From assembly GCF_004212635.1 (NCBI RefSeq), contig NZ_PSRT01000008.1, positions 1 to 64,000 of the forward strand: a stretch of DNA of 64,000 bases, read 5' to 3'. A program made the position numbers and the translations under genes. The notes beneath the pieces are model-generated. The model was not told the origin of the DNA. It did not search any database and saw only the letters and a program-made list of their open reading frames with translations. This DNA is from Bradyrhizobium genosp. SA-3. Lineage in GTDB: Bacteria > Pseudomonadota > Alphaproteobacteria > Rhizobiales > Xanthobacteraceae. This document shows positions 7,848 to 15,989 of the stretch, in pieces. Each line of letters opens with the position of its first letter. Position 1 is the first letter of the stretch.

Positions 7848-10061
7848 ATGTCGTACAAGAACTTTAAGGTTGAGACCGATTCCGACGGCATCGTGCTCGT
7901 CACCTGGGACATCCCGGGCCGTTCGATGAACGTGCTCGACGAGACCTCGACCAGCGAGCTCGACGCGATCGTCAAGGCGACCACGGCTGACGCCGCGGTG
8001 AAGGGCGTCGTCATCACCTCGGCGAAAGAAGCGTTCTGCGCCGGCGCCGACCTGTCGATGCTCGAAGGCATGAACCAGGCTTATGCCAAGGTGTTCAAGG
8101 AGCAGGGCGAGACCGCGGCGAACCAGATGCTGTTCGACCAGAGCCGCCGCTTCTCGCAGGTGCTGCGCTCGATCGAGACCTCCGGCAAGCCGTGGGCGGC
8201 GGCGATCAACGGCCTCGCGCTCGGCGGCGGTTTCGAGATCACGCTGTGCTGCCACTATCGCGTTGCCGCGGAGAATCCCAAGACCCGCCTCGGCCTGCCC
8301 GAGGTCAAGGTCGGCCTGTTCCCCGGCGCCGGCGGCACGCAACGCGTGCCGCGTCTGGTGCCGCCGCAGGACGCGATGACGATCCTGCTCAAGGGTGATC
8401 CGGTCACGATCGAGAAGGCGAAGGCGCTGAACCTGATCCACGCCATCGTTCCCGCGGCCGAGCTCATCAAGGCGGCCAAGGACTGGATCAAGGGCGGCGG
8501 CAAGGCCGTCGCGCCCTGGGATGAGAAGGGTTTCAAGCTCCCCGGCGGCCCGGTGTTCTCCAAGGCCGGCATGATGATGTTCCCTGCTGGCAACGCGATC
8601 TATCGCCGCGAGACCTACGACAATTATCCGGCCGCGCGCGCGATCATGAGCTGCGTCTATGAAGGCCTCCAGCTGCCGATCGACGCCGCGCTTCGCGTGG
8701 AGTCCCGCTATTTCACGTCGGTGCTGCGCTCGAAGGAAGCGGCCGCAATGATCCGCAGCCTGTTCCTCTCGATGCAGGAATTGAACAAGGGCGCTCGCCG
8801 TCCGAAGGACGTGCCGCCCACCAAGGTGAAGAAGATCGCCGTGATCGGCGCTGGCTTCATGGGCGCGAGCGTCGGCTACGTGTCGGCCCGCGCCGGCCTC
8901 GACGTGGTCCTGATCGACCGCGACCAGGAGAGCGCTGACAAGGGCAAGGCGCATGCGCAGAAGGTGATCGAGGAGCAGATCAAGAAAGGCCGCGCCAAGC
9001 CTGGTGATGCCGAAGCTCTGCTCGCGCGCATCACGGCGACGGCGGACTATGCCGCGCTGAAGGACATCGACCTCGTCATCGAGGCCGTGTTCGAGGACCG
9101 CAAGGTCAAGGCGGAGACCTTTGCCAAGGCGCAGGAATACCTGAAGCCCGACGTGATCTTTGCGTCCAACACCTCGACGCTGCCGATCACCTCGCTGGCC
9201 GAGAGCTTCAAGGACCAGGGCAAGTTCGTCGGCATCCACTTCTTCTCGCCGGTCGAGAAGATGATGCTGGTCGAGATCATCCTCGGCAAGAACACCGGCG
9301 ACGTCGCCCTGGCGACCGCGCTCGATTACGTCCGGCAGATCGGCAAGACGCCGATCGTCGTCAATGACAGCCGCGGCTTCTTCGCCAACCGCTGCGTCGG
9401 CCGCTATGTCGCCGAAGGCAACGAGATGTTCCTCGAAGGCGTGCCGCCGGCGATGATCGAGAACTGCGCCAAGATGGCCGGCATGCCGGTCGGCCCGCTC
9501 TCGCTGTCGGACGAAGTCGCACTCGACCTCGGCCTCAAGATCATGAAGGCGACGGAAGCCGATCTCGGCCCCAACGCCATCAACCCCGACCAGAAGAAGC
9601 TGATGGTCGAGATGGTCGAGAAGCAGGGCCGGCTCGGCCGCAAGAACAGCAAGGGCTTCTACGACTATCCCGAGAAGGGCAAAGGTCAGAAGAGCCTGTG
9701 GCCGGGCCTCTCCGCGCTGCAGCCGAAGCAGCTCGACCCTGATACGCTCGACGTCGAGGAGCTGAAGCAGCGCTTCCTGGTGGTGCAGGCGGTGGAAGCC
9801 GCACGCACGGTGGAGGACCACGTCATCACCGATCCGCGCGAGGCCGATGTCGGCTCGATCCTCGGCTTCGGCTTCGCGCCGTTCACCGGCGGTACGCTGT
9901 CCTACATCGACTTCATGGGCACGAAGAAGTTCGTCGAGCTCTGCCACAAGTTAGAGGCCAAATACGGCTCGCGCTTCACCCCGCCGAAGTTGCTTGAAGA
10001 GATGGCGGCGAAGGGCGAAACCTTCTACGGCCGCTTCGCGCCGAAGAAGACGGCGGCCTAA
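7848..10061 (+). CDS. fadJ: Bifunctional enoyl-CoA hydratase / 3-hydroxyacyl-CoA dehydrogenase
   Basis: 737 residues with the FadB/FadJ alpha-subunit layout. An N-terminal crotonase domain (about 10-190) shows the oxyanion-hole segments [17 protein letters not shown] and [11 protein letters not shown] and the following '[23 protein letters not shown]'. A Rossmann domain starts at about residue 327 ([11 protein letters not shown]) and carries the hydroxyacyl-CoA dehydrogenase signature '[10 protein letters not shown] ... [11 protein letters not shown]'. It ends with two C-terminal helical dehydrogenase domains. It hydrates enoyl-CoA and oxidises the 3-hydroxy product with NAD+. It is the third gene of the operon and is followed by a palindromic repeat and an intrinsic terminator. 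fadB would be an equally defensible symbol. Confidence 0.95.
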   Translation: MSYKNFKVETDSDGIVLVTWDIPGRSMNVLDETSTSELDAIVKATTADAAVKGVVITSAKEAFCAGADLSMLEGMNQAYAKVFKEQGETAANQMLFDQSRRFSQVLRSIETSGKPWAAAINGLALGGGFEITLCCHYRVAAENPKTRLGLPEVKVGLFPGAGGTQRVPRLVPPQDAMTILLKGDPVTIEKAKALNLIHAIVPAAELIKAAKDWIKGGGKAVAPWDEKGFKLPGGPVFSKAGMMMFPAGNAIYRRETYDNYPAARAIMSCVYEGLQLPIDAALRVESRYFTSVLRSKEAAAMIRSLFLSMQELNKGARRPKDVPPTKVKKIAVIGAGFMGASVGYVSARAGLDVVLIDRDQESADKGKAHAQKVIEEQIKKGRAKPGDAEALLARITATADYAALKDIDLVIEAVFEDRKVKAETFAKAQEYLKPDVIFASNTSTLPITSLAESFKDQGKFVGIHFFSPVEKMMLVEIILGKNTGDVALATALDYVRQIGKTPIVVNDSRGFFANRCVGRYVAEGNEMFLEGVPPAMIENCAKMAGMPVGPLSLSDEVALDLGLKIMKATEADLGPNAINPDQKKLMVEMVEKQGRLGRKNSKGFYDYPEKGKGQKSLWPGLSALQPKQLDPDTLDVEELKQRFLVVQAVEAARTVEDHVITDPREADVGSILGFGFAPFTGGTLSYIDFMGTKKFVELCHKLEAKYGSRFTPPKLLEEMAAKGETFYGRFAPKKTAA

Positions 10062-10069
10062 GAGAACCT

Positions 10070-10157
10070 GTAGCCCGGATGGAGCGAAAGCGAAATCCGG
10101 GACAGCATCTCCGCGGATGCAGTTACCCCGGATTGCGCTTTGCTCCATCCGGGCTAC
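10070..10157. repeat. REP-like element (TAGCCCGGATGGAGC family)
   Basis: Inverted arms GTAGCCCGGATGGAGC and GCTCCATCCGGGCTAC enclose inner AAATCCGGG / CCCCGGATT arms. It lies immediately after fadJ and before its terminator. It is non-coding and belongs to a different family from the GTAGGGTGGGCAAAG elements. Confidence 0.8.
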
Positions 10158-10169
10158 GCAGAAACACAG

Positions 10170-10200
10170 GGCCGGATCATCGATCCGGCCTTTTTTATTT
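10170..10200 (+). terminator. Intrinsic terminator of the beta-oxidation operon
   Basis: The perfect stem GGCCGGATC-ATC-GATCCGGCC is followed by TTTTTTATTT. It is placed 108 nt after the fadJ stop codon. The same core stem is reused at 10957-10986. Confidence 0.9.
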
Positions 10201-10459
10201 TCCGTCATCGGGCGGCGAGAATGCGCGGCCCTCCTCAAATCCCACCCACGCTCGCTCTGCACTGGCACCGCTCTTGCTAACGAATCCACCGGATGACCAT
10301 TAGCATTGAAGGTGTCCCGCAATGATCCCGACGGTGTCTCAAGACAGCGCAGCCGGCGTTGCGATAAGACACGCGCCCCTTTTTCTGGTGGGTCGGCCGT
10401 GGCCGCTCCGCAGGCTTCTCCGGCGGCGCAGAAAAATCCCCTCGTGGGTCGGCCTGGCC

Positions 10460-10768
10460 CTACTCGTTCTCTTCTTCGATATGGCGATGGCTATGCTTGC
10501 CTGGTTCGCCGTCGATCTCGTCCTGCATTGAGAGCTTCCCTCTGTGCAGGTGGAACGTCGCCGCCAGATAGGCAAGCTGGCCGGCAATAAGACAGCCGAC
10601 GACGATCGGAATGCCGGTCCAAAATCCGAAGCCTGAAGTCTGAAGGACGGTTGCGGCAAGGATCGCGGTCGCCGGCGAGACCACCGACAAAGCCCAGACC
10701 CGGAAGAATAGCCCCGTCGCCAATCCAGTGATTGCGCTCGCGAGCAAGAGAAGGAGTACGGTTGTCAC
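10460..10768 (-). CDS. Small three-helix inner-membrane protein with His-rich tail
   Basis: 102 residues from a GTG at 10768, with a GGGAAG element 7 nt upstream. Three hydrophobic segments are visible (about 3-22, 28-48 and 52-72). They are followed by a short soluble tail rich in charged residues and His (HLHRGK ... KHSHRHIEEENE). I do not recognise a named family; similar small membrane proteins are common in rhizobia. An overlapping plus-strand frame at 10322-10531 (69 aa) is judged an artefact, because its apparent hydrophobic end is the antisense of this charged tail. The gene lies between fadJ and the GST gene with no clear operon partner. Function unknown. Confidence 0.6.
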   Translation of the reverse strand: MTTVLLLLLASAITGLATGLFFRVWALSVVSPATAILAATVLQTSGFGFWTGIPIVVGCLIAGQLAYLAATFHLHRGKLSMQDEIDGEPGKHSHRHIEEENE

Positions 10769-10956
10769 GCGAGCTTCCCAGTTCGGGGGCCCGCATCGCG
10801 GGCCCTAGCTGAAGTAGAGCCAACCGGATTGCTCTCACAAGGATGGTGACCTACGCCGAGCACGCAAGGCGGAGTTATTGTTAACTCCGACAATGCTCGT
10901 AAAATTGATATCAAGACATCTCGAACCTCCGGGTTTCCCCGAGCGGTTCAAGCAAA

Positions 10957-10986
10957 AGAGCCGGATCATCGATCCGGCTCTTTATC
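10957..10986 (-). terminator. Terminator downstream of gst
   Basis: The stem AGAGCCGGATC-ATC-GATCCGGCTCT lies 24 nt past the gst stop codon on the minus strand, followed there by TTTTGC. A run of T also follows on the plus strand, so it may act in both directions. Confidence 0.75.
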
Positions 10987-11009
10987 ATCTCATCTGGTGT
11001 GGTCTGGCC

Positions 11010-11624
11010 TTAGGCTGCCTGGACCAACCCTTCCTTCTTCAGCGCTTCCTGCACCTGCGGCCGCGCCGCAACGCGGGCCTTGTAGGCGGTCAGATTGGGC
11101 ATCGCGGAGAGGTCGAACTTCATCCGGTCGCCCCAGGTCAGCATCGTGAAGAGATAGCCGTCGGCAACCGTGAACTGCTTGCCCATGAGGTAGTCGCGGC
11201 CGGCGAGCTGGCTGTCGATATATTTCAGCTTGCCCATGACGCGATCCCTGAAGAAGGCCTTGGCCTCGTCGTTCAGCGCCGGGGCGAACAGCGGGCCAAA
11301 GCTCTTGTGCACCTCCGAGGTGAGGAAGTTGAGCCATTCGAGCAGCTTGTAGCGCTCGGAACTGTCGCGGGCGGGGGCCAGCGCTTTGCTTGATGCCTGA
11401 TCGGCGATCATCTGGACAATCACGGGGCCTTCGGTCACGATCTCACCGCTATCGAGGCCCAGCGCAGGAACCTGGCCCTTGGGGTTCAGCTTCAGATAAT
11501 CCTCGCCATTTTCGAGCTTCTTGGCCCGGATATCGACCTTGACCAGCTCATAGGGCAGGCCGGCTTCCAGGAGCGCGATGTGGGGGGACAGGGAGCAGGC
11601 GCCGGGCGAATAGTACAGTTTCAT
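11010..11624 (-). CDS. gst: Glutathione S-transferase (beta class)
   Basis: 204 residues with a thioredoxin-like N-terminal domain starting MKLYYSPGACSLSPHI. C10 is the catalytic Cys typical of beta-class bacterial GSTs. The glutathione-binding region has 'NPKGQVPAL' (cis-Pro) and 'VTEGPVIVQMIAD'. The all-helical C-terminal domain contains 'FTVADGYLFTMLTW', the conserved helix with the N-capping Asp. It conjugates or reduces electrophiles with glutathione in the cytoplasm. It is transcribed divergently from a MarR regulator across a 126-bp region holding two palindromes, so it is a likely target of that regulator. Confidence 0.93.
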   Translation of the reverse strand: MKLYYSPGACSLSPHIALLEAGLPYELVKVDIRAKKLENGEDYLKLNPKGQVPALGLDSGEIVTEGPVIVQMIADQASSKALAPARDSSERYKLLEWLNFLTSEVHKSFGPLFAPALNDEAKAFFRDRVMGKLKYIDSQLAGRDYLMGKQFTVADGYLFTMLTWGDRMKFDLSAMPNLTAYKARVAARPQVQEALKKEGLVQAA

Positions 11625-11669
11625 GGAATTTCCTTCTCGTGACGCTTGGTGGGGGCGAAAGAACGACTA

Positions 11670-11711
11670 CATGCGCTTGCATGAAATAGTCAAGATTGAT
11701 GCAGGTGCATC
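11670..11711. promoter_or_regulatory. Two palindromes in the gst-marR divergent promoter
   Basis: CATGC-GCTT-GCATG (11670-11683) and GATGCA-GG-TGCATC (11698-11711) are both perfect inverted repeats sharing the half-site TGCAT. Their centres are 28 bp apart, between the divergent starts at 11624 and 11751. MarR dimers typically bind such paired sites and repress both genes until a ligand binds. The regulator-site link is inference. Confidence 0.65.
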
Positions 11712-11750
11712 GAGTGAGGTAAAGAGCGGGCGACGAGTTTGAGCGCGACC

Positions 11751-12248
11751 ATGAAACGCAAACCATCGACCGAGGCAACTTCGGCCTGGATCCGCCTGAT
11801 GCGGGTGCAGAGCCGCGTGCTCGACTGCGTCGAGCAGGACCTGAAGAAGGCGGGGTTCCCGCCGCTCGCCTGGTATGACGCGCTGCTCGAATTGTCCCGC
11901 GCCCCCGCTGGCGAGCTGCGGCCGGTGGAGCTCGAACGCCAGATGCTGATCCCGCAATACTCGACCTCGCGGCTGATCGACCGCCTGGTCGACGAAGGCC
12001 TCGCCTCGCGGCGCGAATGCAAGATCGACAAGCGCGGCCAGTTTGTCGAGATCACGGAAGCCGGCCGCGAGTTGCAGAAGCGGATGTGGGGCGCTTATTC
12101 GGCCGCAATCGAGAAATATGTCGGTTCGAAACTATCGGACGCCGACGCCGTCAAGCTCAGTGGTCTGCTCGATCGCCTGGGCTGCTCGTGCGGCGAGATG
12201 AAATTGCCGCCCGTCGCCAACGTCAACGAAAGCACATCGTCGCGATGA
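11751..12248 (+). CDS. MarR family transcriptional regulator
   Basis: 165 residues from the ATG at 11751; a TTG at 11739 is an alternative start. The winged helix is visible in the order 'LAWYDALLELSRAPAGELRPVELERQ', recognition helix 'YSTSRLIDRLVDEGLASRRE', then the wing 'CKIDKRGQFVEITEAGRELQKRM'. C-terminal residues CSCGE provide a Cys pair that could sense oxidants or metals, but this is speculative. It is divergent from gst with shared palindromes, so it probably controls gst and itself in response to an electrophile. Confidence 0.9.
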   Translation: MKRKPSTEATSAWIRLMRVQSRVLDCVEQDLKKAGFPPLAWYDALLELSRAPAGELRPVELERQMLIPQYSTSRLIDRLVDEGLASRRECKIDKRGQFVEITEAGRELQKRMWGAYSAAIEKYVGSKLSDADAVKLSGLLDRLGCSCGEMKLPPVANVNESTSSR

Positions 12249-12346
12249 TCGCGCGCCAAACCAGCACGTCCGCGCGCCCGGCGGGTTCGCGGACCCTCCC
12301 CGTCACCCGCGCGTTCGGTCGAAGCGCTTTTTGATTAGAGTTTGAT

Positions 12347-13716
12347 ATGGCGCGAGACCAGATCGATATGACGCCACTACAATCGCGCGACGAGCTCGTC
12401 GCGTGGTTCGAGGCCGGCTGCAAGGACCCATCCGAATTCCGCATGGGGACCGAGCACGAGAAGACGCCGTTCACGCTCGAAGGCCACCGTCCCGTGCCTT
12501 ACGAAGGCGCGCGCGGCATTGGCGCGCTGCTCGAGGGCATGAAGCTCCTGCTCGGCTGGGAGCCGATCATGGAGAGAGGCAACATCATCGGCCTCTACGA
12601 CGTCACCGGCGGCGGTGCCATCTCGCTCGAGCCCGGCGGACAGTTCGAGCTCTCCGGCGCGCCGGTCGAGAACGTGCACCAGACCCAGAGCGAGCTGATG
12701 GCGCATCTGGCGCAAGTGCGCGAGATCGCAACGCCGCTCGGCATCGGCTTCCTCGGGCTCGGCATGACACCGTCCTGGTCGCGCGCGGACATCCCGGTGA
12801 TGCCCAAGGGCCGCTACAAGATCATGACCAATTATATGCCGAAGGTTGGCCAATACGGCCTCGACATGATGTATCGGACCTGCACGGTGCAGACCAATCT
12901 CGACTTCTCCTCGGAAGCCGACATGGTCAAGAAGCTGCGGGTCTCGCTCGCGCTTCAGCCGGTCGCGACCGCGCTGTTCGCCAATTCGCCGTTCACCGAA
13001 GGCAAGCCGAACGGCTTCCTCTCCTTCCGCTCCGAGATCTGGCGCGACACCGACAATGCGCGTTCGGGCATGATGCCGTGGGCGTTCGAGGACGGCATGG
13101 GGTTCGAGCGCTATGTCGACTACGCGCTCGACGTGCCCATGTATTTCGTCAAGCGCGGCGAGGACTACATCGACGTGTCGGGCTCCTCGTTCCGCGCCTT
13201 CTTCGACGGCCGCAACAACAATCTGCCCGGCGAGCGACCGACGCTGTCGGACTGGGCCAACCATCTCTCGACGATCTTTCCCGAGGTGCGGCTCAAGCGC
13301 TATCTCGAGATGCGCGGCTCCGATGGCGGCCCGTGGGGCCGGTTGCCGGCGCTGCCGGCGTTCTGGGTCGGGCTGCTCTACGACGACGTCTCGCTCGACG
13401 CCGCCTGGGAAATCGTGAAGCACTGGAGCGCGCCTGAACGTCAGGCCTTGCGCGAGACGTGCCGCGCTTCGGCTTCAAGTCGCGGATCAGGGATCGCTAT
13501 CTCTTCGAGATCGCCAAGGAGTGCCTCGTCCTGGCACATGCCGGCCTGCGCCGGCGCGGCCGGATCGACCAGCTCGGCCGCGACGAGACGCGGCATCTGG
13601 AGCCGCTCGATCGCATCATCGATTCCGGCCGGACGCCGGCCGAGGAGATGCTGGACAAGTTTAATGGTCCCTGGAAGGGTTCGGTGGAACCGGCCTACGC
13701 GGAATACGCTTTCTAG
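12347..13716 (+). pseudogene. gshA: Glutamate-cysteine ligase, interrupted by one apparent single-base deletion
   Basis: The first 370 codons encode the GCS2/plant-type glutamate-cysteine ligase ('[16 protein letters not shown]', '[14 protein letters not shown]', '[16 protein letters not shown]'). After 13456 the frame changes. The remaining conserved C-terminus ([20 protein letters not shown] ... EPAYAEYAF) continues from 13459 in the next frame. Adding one base at 13456-13458 (GAGACGTG read as GAGAACGTG) restores a 456-residue protein ending at 13716, the normal family length. The enzyme makes gamma-glutamylcysteine, the first step of glutathione synthesis, which would feed the nearby GST. 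As written the product would have a scrambled C-terminus of about 90 residues. A sequence error is likelier than true loss. Confidence 0.9.
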
Positions 13717-13828
13717 ACCAATAGACTAACGATCGGGAACTGAGCGTTCATCGCACGTACAGGTTTGCGGCGATCAAATGATCGGCTGAAAAAACCTGAG
13801 CGTCGTCAATAACTCGAAAGCTGTTCCG

Positions 13829-14395
13829 ATGGGGAAGGGTCGCCTGTCCGGGGGCGTCATCGCAAGCGTCGTGGCATGCGCCGCGCTGCTTTCGCTCGTG
13901 TTTGCGAGCGTGCCGGCGCCCGCGCAGACGGCGTTCGACCGCCCGGGAGGCGACTATTTCAACACGCCGGTCACCTCGGGCGATCCCGAGGACTGTGCGC
14001 TGCTGTGCGAGCGTGACCGCCGCTGCCGCTCCTGGAGCTTCAACTATCCCGATGTCGAAGGCGGCTCAGCGGTGTGCTGGCTCAAGAACACGGTGCCGGC
14101 GCGGGTGCCGGGCAATTGCTGCATCTCCGGCGTCCGCGGAGCCGGCGTGATCGAGCCGCGCATCGAGGGCGTGGAAACCTCGATCGATCGTCCGGGCGGA
14201 GACCTGCGCAATTTCGAGCTCAAGGTTGGCGAAGGCGAGGAGGCCTGCAAGGCGGCCTGCACTGCCGACAACAAATGCCGCGCCTTCACCTATGCCCGCC
14301 CCGGCTACACCGGGCGCGAGGCACGCTGCTTCCTGAAGAAAGAAATCAAGCCGCCGCGGCGGAAGGCGGGGTTCACATCGGGCGTGGTGCGATAG
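13829..14395 (+). CDS. Secreted protein with two PAN/Apple-like domains
   Basis: 188 residues. The N-terminal signal peptide has a hydrophobic core at about 9-28 and likely cleavage after PAPAQ. Two tandem units follow, each starting with (A/S)-(F/I)-DRPGGD (about 36 and 119), then a pair 'CALLCERDRRCRSW' or 'CKAACTADNKCRAF', ending at a later Cys (AVCWLK, ARCFLKK). This is the PAN/Apple pattern of disulfide-bonded modules used in protein or carbohydrate binding. No enzyme signature is seen. The gene stands alone between gshA and a palindromic repeat. Likely periplasmic or extracellular; ligand unknown. Confidence 0.85.
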   Translation: MGKGRLSGGVIASVVACAALLSLVFASVPAPAQTAFDRPGGDYFNTPVTSGDPEDCALLCERDRRCRSWSFNYPDVEGGSAVCWLKNTVPARVPGNCCISGVRGAGVIEPRIEGVETSIDRPGGDLRNFELKVGEGEEACKAACTADNKCRAFTYARPGYTGREARCFLKKEIKPPRRKAGFTSGVVR

Positions 14396-14418
14396 TTCTA
14401 TGCCCCGGACGCAGTAGC

Positions 14419-14509
14419 CGTAGGGTGGGCAAAGGCGCGAAGCGCCGTGCCCACCATCTTTCCCGCCGGCGCGGGGTTGGTGGGCACACTTCGCTTTGCC
14501 CACCCTACG
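14419..14509. repeat. GTAGGGTGGGCAAAG-type palindromic element, copy 2
   Basis: CGTAGGGTGGGCAAAGGCGC at the left end is mirrored by CTTTGCCCACCCTACG at the right, with inner GTGCCCACCA / TGGTGGGCAC arms. It lies between the convergent PAN-domain and nucleotidyltransferase genes, where it may also serve as a terminator. Confidence 0.85.
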
Positions 14510-14514
14510 GCACC

Positions 14515-15081
14515 TCACTCCGCCGCAATTACCGTAAGCTCTGGCCACAGCGCCTTCCATCGCGCGACCTTCGCCTCGTAATTGGCGGCGGAAAAATTCA
14601 GCGCCCGATTGGGCCGCACGATCAGCCTCGCGACGTCGTCGAATCCGTGCGGCGCATAGACCTCGAAATTCCCGTCGGCCGGCCGGATGCCGAGCTGCGT
14701 ATTCTCCGTCAGGAAGCGGTCGATGCCGTCGGTCGAGCGCATCAAGGGCGGATAGGGCAGGCCATGCTTGTCGGGGTACCACAGATGCACACGCGCCTGG
14801 TTGCGAATCTCGACCTTGGCGGCGAGATGCGCGAGCCGCGCATTCAGCTTGCGGATCACCGCGTCCTCCGCCTCCCATGAGGTGTCGGGGTCGAAATAGA
14901 ACACGTCGTAATCGGCGATACCGTGATCGATCGGGCGGCCCGTGAGCACGTCCCACACCGACTGCACCAGACAACCTGCGACCAGCCACGCATCCGTCAG
15001 CGCGAGTCGACCGAGCTCATCGACGATCGCGGCGTTGATGGGGTTTTGCAGAGCGAGAGCGAGGAATTCGTCTTTGCTCAT
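14515..15081 (-). CDS. Nucleotidyltransferase-like protein (PF06042 / DUF925 type)
   Basis: 188 residues from the ATG at 15081; a longer frame reaches into the neighbouring repeat and is not credible. It shows the pattern of this nucleotidyltransferase-like family: 'WLVAGCLVQSVWDVLTGRP', 'GIADYDVFYFDPDTSWEAED' carrying the acidic D-x-D metal-binding motif, and 'VEIRNQARVHLWYP'. The C-terminal half (FEVYAPHGFDDVARLIVRPN) also matches. The family is annotated as nucleotidyltransferase-fold, but no substrate has been settled. It is flanked on both sides by copies of the same palindromic repeat. Confidence 0.85.
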   Translation of the reverse strand: MSKDEFLALALQNPINAAIVDELGRLALTDAWLVAGCLVQSVWDVLTGRPIDHGIADYDVFYFDPDTSWEAEDAVIRKLNARLAHLAAKVEIRNQARVHLWYPDKHGLPYPPLMRSTDGIDRFLTENTQLGIRPADGNFEVYAPHGFDDVARLIVRPNRALNFSAANYEAKVARWKALWPELTVIAAE

Positions 15082-15097
15082 GGCAGACCGTAGGAAT

Positions 15098-15196
15098 CGT
15101 AGCGTGGGCAAAGGCGCGCTCTTCGCGCGTCGTGCCCACCATCTCTCCACGTTGCGACAGAAGTGGTGGGCACGCGTCCGCTTTGCCCACCCTACG
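15098..15196. repeat. GTAGGGTGGGCAAAG-type palindromic element, copy 3
   Basis: The left arm CGTAGCGTGGGCAAAGGCGC carries one substitution relative to the right arm CTTTGCCCACCCTACG. Inner arms GTGCCCACCA / TGGTGGGCAC are conserved. It lies between lepB (stop at 15210) and the nucleotidyltransferase start. Confidence 0.85.
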
Positions 15197-15209
15197 ATCT
15201 ACGCTTTAG

Positions 15210-15989
15210 TCAATGCACGGCGGTGAAGAACCGCGCGAGCCTGAAGCCGGAGAGCCAGGTCCACACCGGTTGGCCGCGGATGCCGAGATCCCAGGAGCCG
15301 AGCACGGCGTCCGCGCGGCCGACCAGATTGTCGATCGGCAACAAGCCCACGCCGCCGGAGCGCAGCGGCACGCGGCTGTCGGCGGAGTTGTCGCGGTTGT
15401 CGCCGAGCACGAACAGATGGTCTGCTGGCACCGTCACTTCCGGCGTGTTGTCGAGCGGGCCGTTGTCGCGCATCTTGAAGATCAGGTGCGACACGCCGTT
15501 CGGCAGCGTCTCGATATAGCGGTAGGCGGGCTCGCGGCCGCCATTGTCGTCCTCGGCAGCGCCAACGCCATCGGGCTTCAGCTCAGCGGGGCGGTCGTTG
15601 ATGAAGAGCTGGCCCTGCCGCATCTGGATGCGATCGCCGGGCAAGCCGACGACGCGTTTGACCCAGGCCTGCGAGCGATCACCGGGCCAGCGGAACACGA
15701 CGACATCGCCGCGCTTCGGCGTCTCCGCGAAGACGCGGCCGGTCTCCGGCAGGTTGATCTGGATCGGCAACGACGAGGTGCCATAGCCATAGGGGAATTT
15801 CGATGCGAGCAGCGCATCGCCGATCAAAAGCGTCGGCTCCATCGAGCCTGACGGCACGTAGAACGGTTCGGCCAGCGCGCCCTTGGCAATGAACACGGCG
15901 GCGACGATGCCGGCGAGCTGCATCAGCTGCCCGCCCCAGCCGCTGCTCTTCCGCTTGGTGGTGACAGTCACCTTTTCTTCAACGCTCAT
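15210..15989 (-). CDS. lepB: Signal peptidase I
   Basis: 259 residues from the ATG at 15989; the open frame extends further upstream only as antisense of tldD. One transmembrane segment lies at about 22-40. It is followed by the catalytic Ser in VPSGSMEPTL (S49) and the general-base Lys in AWVKRVVGLPGDRI (K111). Box E 'FVLGDNRDNSADSR' is also present. It cleaves signal peptides of exported proteins on the periplasmic face of the inner membrane. Its start overlaps the tldD stop (ATGA), indicating translational coupling to tldD. Confidence 0.95.
   Translation of the reverse strand: MSVEEKVTVTTKRKSSGWGGQLMQLAGIVAAVFIAKGALAEPFYVPSGSMEPTLLIGDALLASKFPYGYGTSSLPIQINLPETGRVFAETPKRGDVVVFRWPGDRSQAWVKRVVGLPGDRIQMRQGQLFINDRPAELKPDGVGAAEDDNGGREPAYRYIETLPNGVSHLIFKMRDNGPLDNTPEVTVPADHLFVLGDNRDNSADSRVPLRSGGVGLLPIDNLVGRADAVLGSWDLGIRGQPVWTWLSGFRLARFFTAVH

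Noticed and set aside
7488..9947. 819-codon minus-strand frame opposite fadJ
   Set aside because: It is antisense to a clear FadJ protein. Its composition (runs of His, Arg, Asp, Leu, 'RRHQ'-like) is typical of the reverse strand of GC-rich codons.
10322..10531. 69-residue plus-strand protein with a C-terminal hydrophobic segment
   Set aside because: The hydrophobic part is the antisense of the charged tail of the better-supported three-helix protein at 10460-10768.
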